Source: Pedobacter sp. PAMC26386
GTDB taxonomy: Bacteria; Bacteroidota; Bacteroidia; Sphingobacteriales; Sphingobacteriaceae
Direction: 5' to 3'
NCBI GenBank assembly: GCA_014302835.1
Contig: CP060294.1
Span: 1,612,001-1,676,000 of the forward strand
DNA length: 64,000 nt
Within the stretch, counting starts at the first letter, position 1. Each line of letters opens with the position of its first letter. The notes under the pieces were generated by a model. That model was not told the origin of the DNA, did not search any database, and worked only from the letters and a program-made list of their open reading frames with translations. The translations under genes and the position numbers were made by a program. Of the stretch, positions 24,829-33,832 are shown one piece after another.

Positions 24829-24831
24829 TAT

Positions 24832-26040
24832 ATGTTATTAATTAATCAAAACCGACATTACGGAGAAGAACTGGAAGCTGAATATGCTAATATATTTAGT
24901 GAGAATTCAATCGCAGAAGTTCAACAATATTTACAAGCCAGAAAGGATCATAAAGCCACTCCCCTACACAATATGCCTGCATTGGCACAAAGCTTGAGTA
25001 TTGCAGGCATTTTTATGAAGGATGAAGATTATCGCCTTGGATTGCACAGTTTCAAAGCATTAGGTGGTGCCTATGCTGTTATCCGTCTGGCTGTTGATGA
25101 AGCAGAACTACAAACAGGGAAAAAGAATTTCAATATGGATCTTAAGCATCCTGACCTCCGGCGTATAGCTGAGAAAATGACCTTCGCCTGTGCTACGGAT
25201 GGAAATCACGGTCGTTCTGTTGCCGCAGGCGCACAGTTAATCGGAGCGCGTGCCGTCATATTTGTTCATGAGGGTGTAAGTCAAAAGAGAAGGGATGAGA
25301 TCTCAAAGTTTGGGGCTGAAATAATCGAAGTGAAAGGAATGTATGATGATGCAGTTCAGGAAGCACTGAGATTGAGTACGATAAATGGCTGGATAGTCAC
25401 TTCAGATACCTCATGGAGTGGCTACGAACGCATTCCTGCTTTGGTCATGCAAGGATACACTGCTTTAATGCAGGAAGCTTTAGCGCAACTTTCAGAAATG
25501 CCCTCCCATATTTTTATTCAGGCTGGTGTTGGCGGTTTTGCAGCCTCAGTTTCGGGTTATTTAAAGGTGCATTATGGAGATAGGCAGCCGAAAATTATTG
25601 TGGTGGAACCTGAACGTGCCGCCTGTTTGTATGAAAGTATGAGTGTAGGGCAAGCCATCAAAATCGAGGCTGGAGAGCCTACCGTAATGGCTATGCTGGA
25701 ATGTTATGAGCCCTCTTTGAGTGCCTGGAGGATCTTATTGAAAACAGCCGCTGCCTTTGTGACAATTTCCGAAAAAGAAGCTATAGAGACTATGAATCTG
25801 TTAGCCCGGCCACTAGGTAACGACCCAGGAATTGTATCCGGAGAAAGTGGTGGATCCGGGCTGGCAGGATTAATTCATGTTTGTCAGGATCGTACTTTTA
25901 AGAAGGCATTGGGCGTCAATGAACATTCACGCATTTTAGTAATTAATACAGAAGGTGCTACTGATTACGAATTATATCAGCAATTAGTCGGATTAACACC
26001 AGCAGAAGTTTACGCAAAGAATCACCTCCATTTAAATTAA
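24832..26040 (+). CDS. Diaminopropionate ammonia-lyase-like PLP enzyme
   Basis: From the ATG at 24832 (a TTG three codons earlier is less likely) the protein has 402 residues. It is a fold-type II PLP enzyme. The Schiff-base lysine lies in LHSFKALGGAYAV, an Asn-rich loop in ATDGNHGRSVAAGA, and the Gly-rich phosphate loop in QAGVGGFAA. Overall length and motifs match diaminopropionate ammonia-lyases (YgeX/DpaL), which release pyruvate and two ammonia from 2,3-diaminopropionate; some members act on serine. It leads the right arm of the locus, divergent from the Lrp/AsnC gene. Confidence 0.82.
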   Translation: MLLINQNRHYGEELEAEYANIFSENSIAEVQQYLQARKDHKATPLHNMPALAQSLSIAGIFMKDEDYRLGLHSFKALGGAYAVIRLAVDEAELQTGKKNFNMDLKHPDLRRIAEKMTFACATDGNHGRSVAAGAQLIGARAVIFVHEGVSQKRRDEISKFGAEIIEVKGMYDDAVQEALRLSTINGWIVTSDTSWSGYERIPALVMQGYTALMQEALAQLSEMPSHIFIQAGVGGFAASVSGYLKVHYGDRQPKIIVVEPERAACLYESMSVGQAIKIEAGEPTVMAMLECYEPSLSAWRILLKTAAAFVTISEKEAIETMNLLARPLGNDPGIVSGESGGSGLAGLIHVCQDRTFKKALGVNEHSRILVINTEGATDYELYQQLVGLTPAEVYAKNHLHLN

Positions 26041-26110
26041 AAAAAGATTCTTCAATGGCTCATTTTTAAATAATTGTATTATATTTAGTTGGACGCTAAA
26101 TACAGCATAA

Positions 26111-27427
26111 ATGACAGAGCCAAAGGGGTTAAAGAAAACACTGACTCCATTTATGCTTTGGGGACTTGGAGTAGGTTACGTTATTTCAGGCATGTATTTT
26201 GGCTGGAATCTTGGTCTTGAAAAGGGAGGTACGGGAGGTATGGCAATTGCAACCGTTGTCATTGCACTCATGTATGTTACTTTTACTTTTAGTTATTCGG
26301 AGCTTGCCTGCGCTATTCCTAAAGCTGGCGGAGTATTTGATTATGCAAATAAAGCAATGGGTAAAAATATCGGCTTCATTGCTGGTATTGCCCAGATTGT
26401 TGAATTCATCCTTGCTCCTCCTGCAATCGCGTTTGCTATTGGCGCTTATTTCAATGCATTTTTTCCAAATGTCCCTATCCTGACCAGCGCTATTGTGATC
26501 TACTTTGTGTTTACTGGACTTAATATCTATGGAGTGAAGGCAGCAGCCTCATTTGAAGTCATTGTAACCGTACTTGCAGTAGGTGAGCTACTTCTGTTTT
26601 CTGGAATTGCTCTTCCCAGAATTCAATTAGTTAATCTGACTAACAATCCGTTCCCTAATGGATGGAATGGGGTATTTGCCGCCATTCCATTTGCTATCTG
26701 GTTTTTTCTTGGCATAGAAGGACTTGCTAATGTAGCAGAAGAAACCAAAAATCCGCAGAGAGATATCAGTAAAGGTTTCGGATGGGCAATATTCACCTTG
26801 GTTGTATTGTGTGTTCTGATCTTTATCTCAGCAACAGGCATTGCTGGCTGGGAGTCAATCGTCTACAAGAATGGAGTAAGCGGCGAAACATCAGATTCCC
26901 CTCTCCCGTTAGCCCTGGCTAAAATAACTGGAAATAATAATCTGATGTATCATTTACTGATTACCGTTGGCTTATTTGGCCTTATAGCTTCGTTTCATGG
27001 TTTAATTCTAGCTGCCGGACGTTCCACTTATGAAATGGGACGTGCAAATAACATCCCTTCATTTCTTGGTAAAATCTCTCCTAAATTTCAAACACCAGCA
27101 AATGCATTATTTGGGAATATGGTTATCGGTATATTTGCTCTTTTATCCGGTAAAACTTCGGAAATCATTATCATTTCAGTTTTTGGGGCCTTGACACTGT
27201 ATATCATTTCTATGGTTTCCATTATCATTCTTAGAAAAAGAGAGCCAGAGCTGCATCGCCCTTTCCGCGTGCCATTTTATCCGCTCTTTCCAGCTGTATC
27301 TTTAGTCATTGCAACCGGATCTATTATTGCGATGTTTATTTTGAATATCCAGCTTGGACTGATTTACTTTTCCATCCTGTTACTCACCTTTTTGTTGTAT
27401 AAATCCTTTAAACCAGTTGATCAATGA
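26111..27427 (+). CDS. APC-family permease, ethanolamine type
   Basis: The 438-residue membrane protein has about 12 spans and the opening pattern of the ethanolamine permease branch of the APC superfamily (LKKTLTPFMLWGLGVGYVISGMYFGWN), with SYSELACAIPKAGGVFDYANKAMG after span 2 and FFLGIEGLANVAEETKNPQRD in the middle. It would import an amino alcohol or amine by cation symport. Its stop overlaps the start of the ligase gene by 4 bases (ATGA), tying transport to the gamma-glutamylation steps. Confidence 0.82.
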   Translation: MTEPKGLKKTLTPFMLWGLGVGYVISGMYFGWNLGLEKGGTGGMAIATVVIALMYVTFTFSYSELACAIPKAGGVFDYANKAMGKNIGFIAGIAQIVEFILAPPAIAFAIGAYFNAFFPNVPILTSAIVIYFVFTGLNIYGVKAAASFEVIVTVLAVGELLLFSGIALPRIQLVNLTNNPFPNGWNGVFAAIPFAIWFFLGIEGLANVAEETKNPQRDISKGFGWAIFTLVVLCVLIFISATGIAGWESIVYKNGVSGETSDSPLPLALAKITGNNNLMYHLLITVGLFGLIASFHGLILAAGRSTYEMGRANNIPSFLGKISPKFQTPANALFGNMVIGIFALLSGKTSEIIIISVFGALTLYIISMVSIIILRKREPELHRPFRVPFYPLFPAVSLVIATGSIIAMFILNIQLGLIYFSILLLTFLLYKSFKPVDQ

Positions 27428-28782
27428 CAGTACAAGAAATATTAGCCTATGTTAAGGAACATCCTTCAGGCAAGGTAAAAGTAGCCATTGCCGATATTGA
27501 TGGCGTTTTGAGAAGGAAATACATTTCTGCGGAGAAATTCGCTTCTATTGCCGAAGGACGAATTGGGTTCTGTGACGTGACATTTGGCTGGGATATGGGC
27601 GATGCAGCTTATGATAATGTGAAATTTACAGGTTGGCATACCGGATACCCTGATGCATTAGTGAAACTGGACTTAAACACCTTTCGTCAAATTCCCTGGG
27701 AAAATGATATTCCTTTTTTTATCGGAGACTTTATCAGCGATCAGGATGTACCGGCTTATACCTGTCCAAGGCAGTTATTGCGTAAAATACAAGCCGAGGC
27801 AGAACAAAGTGGCTACCTCCCATATTTCTCGCAGGAATTTGAATGGTTTAACTTTTCAGAGACTCCGGAAAGTGCCCATGAAAAAGGATATAAAAATCTT
27901 AAGCCACTGACACCTGGCATGTTCGGTTATTCCATCTTGCGTAGTTCGTTAGGAAGCGAATACATGAACGACCTGTTTGATTTACTTACTAGATTCGGAG
28001 TGCCTATAGAAGGGTTACATACTGAAACCGGCCCCGGTGTATATGAGGCGGCTATAAAGTATGCTCCGGTTCTCCAGGCAGCAGATCAGGCAATCCTGTT
28101 CAAAACAGCAGTCAAGGAAATTGCTTATAAATATGGGATAATGGCTACATTCATGGCCAAATTCAGTGAAGATCTTCCTGGTTGCAGCGGGCATGTACAC
28201 CAAAGTCTTTGGGACAATAATGCTAAAAAGAACCTGTTTTATGAAGAAAGCGATCCTGAAAAAATGAGTGACCTGATGAAAAGTTATATCGCCGGTCAGC
28301 TTCATTGTTTGCCGCAGATTCTACCCATGATTGCACCTACGGTAAATAGTTATAAAAGACTAGTTGAAGGAGCCTGGGCCCCTACAACCTTAACCTGGGC
28401 TATTGATAACAGAACTGTTGCATTAAGAGCGCTCCCCGGAAGTAGTAAGGCAACCAGGCTCGAAACAAGAGTTGTGGGTTCAGATACGAATCCCTATCTC
28501 GCTTTGTCAGCTTGTCTCGCAGCTGGCTTGTACGGTATCAGACATCAACTAAAACTTGAACATCCTGCTACTAAAGGTAATGGTTATAAGGATCTTTCAA
28601 ATGGAATACTGCCGGCTAGCCTGAATGAAGCTACGCAAGTAATGAAGCAATCGGCCATTGCCAAAGAGTTATTTGGAGAACAATTTGTAGCTCATTTCAC
28701 TTCCACCAGAGAATGGGAATGGAAACAGTACGCCAAAGTAGTGACCGATTGGGAGCTTAAACGATATTTTGAAATTATTTAA
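27424..28782 (+). CDS. Glutamine-synthetase-like gamma-glutamyl-amine ligase
   Basis: This 452-residue enzyme has the glutamine synthetase catalytic fold: the metal/glutamate segment EGLHTETGPGVYEAA, ATP/metal segment GCSGHVHQSLWD, and NSYKRLVEGAWAPTTLTWAIDNRTVALR near residue 305. It lacks the features of the housekeeping enzyme and resembles PuuA/GlnA3/GlnA4-type ligases, which join glutamate to an amine with ATP. With an ethanolamine-type permease upstream and alcohol and aldehyde dehydrogenases downstream, the likely substrate is ethanolamine or a related amino alcohol (inference). Confidence 0.83.
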   Translation: MTVQEILAYVKEHPSGKVKVAIADIDGVLRRKYISAEKFASIAEGRIGFCDVTFGWDMGDAAYDNVKFTGWHTGYPDALVKLDLNTFRQIPWENDIPFFIGDFISDQDVPAYTCPRQLLRKIQAEAEQSGYLPYFSQEFEWFNFSETPESAHEKGYKNLKPLTPGMFGYSILRSSLGSEYMNDLFDLLTRFGVPIEGLHTETGPGVYEAAIKYAPVLQAADQAILFKTAVKEIAYKYGIMATFMAKFSEDLPGCSGHVHQSLWDNNAKKNLFYEESDPEKMSDLMKSYIAGQLHCLPQILPMIAPTVNSYKRLVEGAWAPTTLTWAIDNRTVALRALPGSSKATRLETRVVGSDTNPYLALSACLAAGLYGIRHQLKLEHPATKGNGYKDLSNGILPASLNEATQVMKQSAIAKELFGEQFVAHFTSTREWEWKQYAKVVTDWELKRYFEII

Positions 28783-28793
28783 AGACAAGAACT

Positions 28794-29942
28794 ATGACAT
28801 TTGATAAAGTTTATCAGTATAACTTTCCTACTATCATTCGTTTCGGTGCTGGGGCGATTAAAGAATTACCTGCTTATCTTCGTGAAAATGGTTTAAAGAA
28901 CCCGATGATAGTTACTGATCCCACTATAGCTGGTTTGTCGTTTTTTAAAGAGATTGTAAGCAATTTGAAAGCACAGCACCTCTCGGTTGAAGTATTTAGT
29001 GAAATTCATAAAAACCCTGTTAAAAGCGATGTATATAAAGGAACAGAGGTCTGGGATAATACTTCAAGAGACTGCATTGTCGGTGTCGGAGGTGGTGCCG
29101 CGATCGATGTAGCCAGATCAATTGCCCTTCGGGTCAACCATAGGGAGGATTTATTCAAATATGATGACCTGATTGGTGGGGATGTTTACGTAACCAATGA
29201 TGTACCTCATTTTATTGCAGTTCCAACAACAGCGGGCACAGGAAGCGAGGTAGGCCGTAGTGCAATCATTGCTGACGATGAAACGCATCAGAAGAAAATC
29301 CTTTTCTCTCCTAAATTGATGGCCAAAATCGTCTTTGCAGATCCATTATTGACCATGGAATTGCCCTCATTTATTACTGCAGCTACCGGAATGGATGCAT
29401 TGACGCATAATTTGGAAGCCTTTTTAGCTAAAAACCCACATCCTTTATGTGATGGAATTGCGCTCGAGGGTATTTACCTGATTAAAAATTCAATTGAAAT
29501 CGCAACAAACCGTCCTGATCTGGAAAGCAGAAGTAAGATGCTGATGGCTTCTATGATGGGTGCTATTGCCTTTCAAAAAGGCCTTGGTGTTGTACATTCG
29601 CTTGCTCATCCCCTTTCTTCCTTATTAGACACGCATCATGGACTGGCCAATGCAGTTAATCTTCCTTATGGAATGGAGTTTAACATCAGTGGTTTTGAAG
29701 AGAAATTTAAAAGGATTGCCAGGACGCTGGAATTGAAAGAAGAAAGCGGTATGGCCGTAGTCAGGTATTTATCAGAACTCAACTCAAAAGTAAATATTCC
29801 AGACAGATTAAGTGAAATTGGTGTAAAAACAGAGCATATTGAGACGCTTGCTGACCTTGCACTGGCCGATTTTGCTCACCCAAATAACCCAAAGCCAGTT
29901 AGCAGAGAAGATTTTAAACAATTGTATTTGAAAGCGCTTTAG
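28794..29942 (+). CDS. Iron-type alcohol dehydrogenase
   Basis: The 382-residue protein is a group III (iron-containing) alcohol dehydrogenase. The NAD-binding segment is VGVGGGAAIDVARSIA and the phosphate loop VPTTAGTGSE. The metal ligands are visible as Asp/His in GMDALTHNLEAF and His in VHSLAHPLSSLLDTHHG. In the proposed pathway it would oxidise the alcohol end of a gamma-glutamyl amino alcohol to an aldehyde. It lies 11 bases after the ligase and 4 before the hydrolase in one operon. Confidence 0.87.
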   Translation: MTFDKVYQYNFPTIIRFGAGAIKELPAYLRENGLKNPMIVTDPTIAGLSFFKEIVSNLKAQHLSVEVFSEIHKNPVKSDVYKGTEVWDNTSRDCIVGVGGGAAIDVARSIALRVNHREDLFKYDDLIGGDVYVTNDVPHFIAVPTTAGTGSEVGRSAIIADDETHQKKILFSPKLMAKIVFADPLLTMELPSFITAATGMDALTHNLEAFLAKNPHPLCDGIALEGIYLIKNSIEIATNRPDLESRSKMLMASMMGAIAFQKGLGVVHSLAHPLSSLLDTHHGLANAVNLPYGMEFNISGFEEKFKRIARTLELKEESGMAVVRYLSELNSKVNIPDRLSEIGVKTEHIETLADLALADFAHPNNPKPVSREDFKQLYLKAL

Positions 29943-29946
29943 CCAG

Positions 29947-30660
29947 ATGAAGAAAACAATTGGAATAAGTTATACGGAAACTAATTTCCAGAATTACTGG
30001 AATTGGTTTAATAAGGCAGACTTAGGTGCTGATATTGAACTGGTTGAGCTTTCCTTTGAAAAGAACAATATTCAGGATATTGAAACCTGTGATGGTTTCC
30101 TGTTAACCGGGGGTATTGACGTGGAGCCCTCCTTTTATGACGGTCCCCAGGATTACCCTTATAAACCAGCAGAATTCTTGCCAGAAAGAGACCGGTTTGA
30201 AAAGCTGATTTATGAATATTCCCAAGCGCATCAAATACCTGTTTTAGGAATTTGCAGAGGTATGCAATACATTAATATTCTCGAAGGAGGAACAGTTCTG
30301 GAAGACATAGGAGAAGCAAATCAAATTCATAAAAAAGAGGCTGAAGATAAGGTACACCAGGTTGGAATAGGTCATAACTCTATGTTATATGCTATAACTG
30401 GATCAAAAAATGGAATAGTTAATAGCGCACATCATCAAGGAGTTATCGCTAAAACATTAAGTAGCCATTTAATTGCTAATTCTTATTCAAGTACTGCGGA
30501 TCAACTCATTGAGGGGGTGGAATTTAAAGATAAAACAGGTAAAGCTTTCATGATTGCGGTGCAATGGCATCCAGAAAGAATGATAGAAAAAGAAACAAAT
30601 CCACTTTCTCAAAAAATCAAAGAGAGATTTTTAGAAGAAGTGAAAAATCATAAAAAATGA
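29947..30660 (+). CDS. Gamma-glutamyl hydrolase (class I GATase, PuuD-like)
   Basis: This 237-residue protein has the class I glutamine amidotransferase/peptidase C26 fold. The nucleophile Cys lies in VLGICRGMQYIN, and the His/Glu pair in VQWHPERMI. This matches gamma-glutamyl-GABA hydrolases (PuuD), which release glutamate from gamma-glutamylated products. It fits the last step of the gamma-glutamylation route in this operon. Its stop overlaps the aldehyde dehydrogenase start (ATGA). Confidence 0.87.
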   Translation: MKKTIGISYTETNFQNYWNWFNKADLGADIELVELSFEKNNIQDIETCDGFLLTGGIDVEPSFYDGPQDYPYKPAEFLPERDRFEKLIYEYSQAHQIPVLGICRGMQYINILEGGTVLEDIGEANQIHKKEAEDKVHQVGIGHNSMLYAITGSKNGIVNSAHHQGVIAKTLSSHLIANSYSSTADQLIEGVEFKDKTGKAFMIAVQWHPERMIEKETNPLSQKIKERFLEEVKNHKK

Positions 30661-32024
30661 ACATCATCAACCCGGCAACAGAAGAACTAATTGCAATATT
30701 GCAAGAAGATAATAAAGCTTCATTGGATAAAAAGTTTGAGACATTGAAAACGGCACAGAAGGCTTGGGTAGAAACGAACCTTTCTGAGCGGATAAAGGTT
30801 ATTCGGAATTTTCATCAACTACTGGAAACAGAGCTGGAGAAGCTTGCTGCAATACTTACTGCCGAAGTTGGAAAACCACTACAGCAATCACGTAATGAGA
30901 TTAATGGCGCAAGGGCGAGAATCCAATGGATGATTGATCATTCTGAAAAATATCTAGCTGACGAACAAATAACTACATCAGACGAATTGAAGGAAATAAT
31001 CTCTTACGAACCACTAGGTGTCATCTGTAATATCTCTGCCTGGAACTACCCCTACCTGGTTGGCGTGAATGTTTTTATCCCCGCTTTACTTGCAGGTAAT
31101 TCGGTGATGTATAAGCCTTCTGAATATGCGACCCTGACAGGACTGGAAATTGAAAGGCTACTTAAATTGGCTGGGATACCTGATGGAGCTTTTCAAGTTG
31201 CTACAGGTGCTAAAGAAACTGGTGAATACCTGCTTGATTTTGATTTTAACGGCTATTTTTTTACTGGTTCCTATCGTACCGGTCAGTATATCTATCAAAG
31301 AGTTGCGGCAAAAATGGTTCCATGTCAGCTGGAGTTAGGCGGAAAAGATCCTTTATATGTTGCGGATGATGTGAAAAATATTATCTCTGTTGCCTCCGGA
31401 ACTGCTGATGGCGCATTTTATAACAATGGACAGAGTTGTTGCGCTGTGGAGCGTATATACGTCCATGAAAAGGTTTATGATGACTATGTGGCGGCCTTCG
31501 TGAAAGAAGTGCAGTCCTGGAAAACTGGCTTACCTACAGAAGAAGGAGTTTACCTGGGCGCACTAACCAGAAGAGAGCAACTTGCTGTTTTGGAAAACCA
31601 GGTTAAAGATGCTTTAGAAAAAGGCGCAGTGCTATTACATGGTGGAAAACGAAAAACTGGAACAGGATACTACTTTGAGCCTACCGTTTTGACCAATGTA
31701 ACCAATCAGATGAAGGTAATGCAAGAAGAAAGTTTTGGCCCTATTATAGGCATTATGAAGGTCAAAGATGATGCAGAGGCTACGAAGCTTATGCAGGATA
31801 CTGAATACGGTTTAACTGCGGCAATCTATACAGATGAGCTGAACCGGGCAAAGCAAATTCTTAATCAAATCGATTCTGGCACAGGTTACTGGAACTGTTG
31901 CGACCGGGTGAGCGCGGGTGTTCCCTGGAGCGGCAGAAAGCATTCTGGTATTGGGACCACTTTATCTCATCAGGGTTTGCGTGCTTTCACCAAACCCAAA
32001 TCATGGCACCTTAGAAAACCATAA
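30657..32024 (+). CDS. NAD(P)-dependent aldehyde dehydrogenase
   Basis: The 455-residue enzyme shows the aldehyde dehydrogenase hallmarks: PW/NYP cofactor region (CNISAWNYPYLVGVNV), Glu in CQLELGGKDPLY, nucleophile Cys in NNGQSCCAVERI and the C-terminal FGPIIG segment. It would oxidise the aldehyde made by the iron-type dehydrogenase to the acid before hydrolysis. It is the last gene of the operon. Confidence 0.9.
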   Translation: MNIINPATEELIAILQEDNKASLDKKFETLKTAQKAWVETNLSERIKVIRNFHQLLETELEKLAAILTAEVGKPLQQSRNEINGARARIQWMIDHSEKYLADEQITTSDELKEIISYEPLGVICNISAWNYPYLVGVNVFIPALLAGNSVMYKPSEYATLTGLEIERLLKLAGIPDGAFQVATGAKETGEYLLDFDFNGYFFTGSYRTGQYIYQRVAAKMVPCQLELGGKDPLYVADDVKNIISVASGTADGAFYNNGQSCCAVERIYVHEKVYDDYVAAFVKEVQSWKTGLPTEEGVYLGALTRREQLAVLENQVKDALEKGAVLLHGGKRKTGTGYYFEPTVLTNVTNQMKVMQEESFGPIIGIMKVKDDAEATKLMQDTEYGLTAAIYTDELNRAKQILNQIDSGTGYWNCCDRVSAGVPWSGRKHSGIGTTLSHQGLRAFTKPKSWHLRKP

Positions 32025-32043
32025 TTTACTGAATTATAAAACA

Positions 32044-33042
32044 TTAATGTATCTTGCTTAATTTAAAAATATAGTCTCTGACCAGCTTTACCCCTTCTTC
32101 ATCAATAACAGTGGTGCCCAGTTTTGGCATGTGATAAAGACCTAAGCTGCTCATTCTTTCTATAATGTTGCTTTTATTGAATTGAATGCCGGTTTGTATA
32201 AGCTGTACGTTATAGTTGAGCGTTAAAGACCGATGGGATGCTAATCCATTCGAATTATGGCAATGCGCGCAATTGATTGCCAGATAGGCCCTTGCTCTGG
32301 ATTCCAGACTTATACTGGTATCTTTGAAAGCAGGCATAGCCGATAGTTTCAATAGATTCGTTTTTAATTCGAGCAGGCCTTTTTCTTGCAGGTAGACCAG
32401 CTGATTGAGCTGCTTGTTATCCCGATGTACCATTCTATTCAGATTCATGGCTTTTGGCCCAATAGGAATAATTTCATCCGCAGACTGATGACAGCTTACG
32501 CACTCCTTCTGGCCAGGAATATGATAAGTTACTTTTCTTAGCTGACCGTTTTCGTCTTTCCAATTAACGGGAACAGTAATAACCTCTTTTGTATAAAAAG
32601 CTTCGGTTTGCGTTTTGTTCCATCGATAAGTTCCTGCATTCCAATGTCCGCTTTTCAGCATTAATAACCTGGTTTCAACAAGCTGTCTTCCTTTTAAAAA
32701 ATTGTTGTCTTCCTTATCATAGTAGAAAGTCTTGACTAATAATGTACCATCCGGATACTCCGGCAAACCATCTCCACGCACAATCATACGGGTTCCGGGA
32801 GGTAGTTTTATCAGCCGTTGTTTCCTGGCATAATCCGTAAAAAGTTCAGCGGCAATTTCTTGTAATTCTATCCCAGGAGCCGGGATGAGATCTTTTGGTT
32901 GGCCAGCAAACAGCTTGAATACAGAAATTTTTGTAGGAAAATCAATTCTGGTTGCTTTTAGCTTCTGCCTATTTCTATTACACGATAAAACATAGATAAT
33001 AGGCAATAGAAATTGTAAAATGATAATAATCTTTGACCTCAT
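32044..33042 (-). CDS. Diheme c-type cytochrome lipoprotein
   Basis: The 332-residue protein begins with a lipoprotein signal (IIYVLSCNRN) and has two heme-attachment motifs, CVSCH (in GQKECVSCHQS) and CAHCH (in AINCAHCHNSNG). Segments such as PPGTRMIVRGDGLPEYPDG and TYHIPGQKECVSCHQ match the SO_2930-type diheme cytochrome family of unknown role. It is a periplasmic electron carrier or sensor. It starts 1 base after the TetR gene's stop, so the regulator probably controls it. Confidence 0.82.
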   Translation of the reverse strand: MRSKIIIILQFLLPIIYVLSCNRNRQKLKATRIDFPTKISVFKLFAGQPKDLIPAPGIELQEIAAELFTDYARKQRLIKLPPGTRMIVRGDGLPEYPDGTLLVKTFYYDKEDNNFLKGRQLVETRLLMLKSGHWNAGTYRWNKTQTEAFYTKEVITVPVNWKDENGQLRKVTYHIPGQKECVSCHQSADEIIPIGPKAMNLNRMVHRDNKQLNQLVYLQEKGLLELKTNLLKLSAMPAFKDTSISLESRARAYLAINCAHCHNSNGLASHRSLTLNYNVQLIQTGIQFNKSNIIERMSSLGLYHMPKLGTTVIDEEGVKLVRDYIFKLSKIH

Positions 33043-33043
33043 C

Positions 33044-33631
33044 TTATCTAAGCTGATCCAGATATCTTTTCAACTCTTTTAAATAGCAGGTATAAGCCTC
33101 TATTCCAAAAATTTTACCGGCATTTCTTATCCCGGCGTATCCTGAAGTAATAAATAGAGCTACTTGTTTGACATGAGTATCGAGATTAACAACCCCTGTC
33201 TTTTTTCCTTCTTCCAGGCAGTTTTCAATTGCAATTTGCCATTCCTTAACCAGAAAATTGAGTTGTTCACAAAAGGATTCACTAATTGGTGCCATCTCTT
33301 CCACCAGATTCATTGCAGGGCAGCCATATCTGACATCAAAAAAGATAATATCCGAGAGTAAGCCATTGATCATCTCATAAATAACTGATAAGGGATCTGC
33401 CGTAGCAGTAAGTGGTTCGATAAAGATAGCGTGCATATTGGGCAGCATGACTTCCTTAATTAGGGAAAGCCCCATCTCCTCTTTATTTTTGAAATGATAA
33501 AAGAATGCACCTTTAGTTACCTGCATCGTCGCAATGATCTCATCAATGCTAGTAGACTGATAGCCTTTTCTATAAATAATTTCAAATGATTTCCGAAGTA
33601 TAGCCTGTCTTGTCAGTGCAGCTTTGTTCAT
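33044..33631 (-). CDS. TetR family transcriptional regulator
   Basis: I place the start at the ATG at 33631 (MNKAALTRQAILRKS), giving 195 residues; an in-frame ATG nine codons upstream adds residues unusual for the family. The TetR HTH is clear (about 6-52, GYQSTSIDEIIATMQVTKGAFFYHFKNKEEM), followed by a helical ligand domain with Cys111-like AVR/YGCPAMN. It resembles repressors of the AcrR/NemR type. It is the first gene of a two-gene unit with the diheme cytochrome. Confidence 0.88.
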   Translation of the reverse strand: MNKAALTRQAILRKSFEIIYRKGYQSTSIDEIIATMQVTKGAFFYHFKNKEEMGLSLIKEVMLPNMHAIFIEPLTATADPLSVIYEMINGLLSDIIFFDVRYGCPAMNLVEEMAPISESFCEQLNFLVKEWQIAIENCLEEGKKTGVVNLDTHVKQVALFITSGYAGIRNAGKIFGIEAYTCYLKELKRYLDQLR

Positions 33632-33729
33632 AAGATACCAGTTAGTATGTTTGTGCAATTCTACAGAATATTTCTGAACTTGGCAGGAAAGTCACCTGTC
33701 CGTGTAAGATTTTGACAGGTTCGTGACTT

Positions 33730-33815
33730 ATAAAAAAAGGCCGCACCATCTTGATTGAACTCCAAAAGTTCTTGTTCAATTTTTGGGGTTCAATCAAGAT
33801 GGTGCAGCCTTTTGA
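33730..33815 (-). terminator. Long hairpin terminator of GH18 operon
   Basis: GCACCATCTTGATTGAAC (33743-33760) pairs perfectly with GTTCAATCAAGATGGTGC (33788-33805). The stem extends inward (CCAAAA/TTTTGG) and outward (AAGG/CCTT), giving around 30 bp, with a run of T on the - strand after it. It lies about 20 bases after the second GH18 stop and ends the glycan operon. Confidence 0.85.
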
Positions 33816-33832
33816 AGAATAATCAGATCCGC

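Noticed and set aside
33743..33805. Long inverted repeat as an insertion-sequence or MITE remnant
   Set aside because: It sits just after an operon stop with a T-run on the correct strand and has no target duplication, so a terminator explains it.
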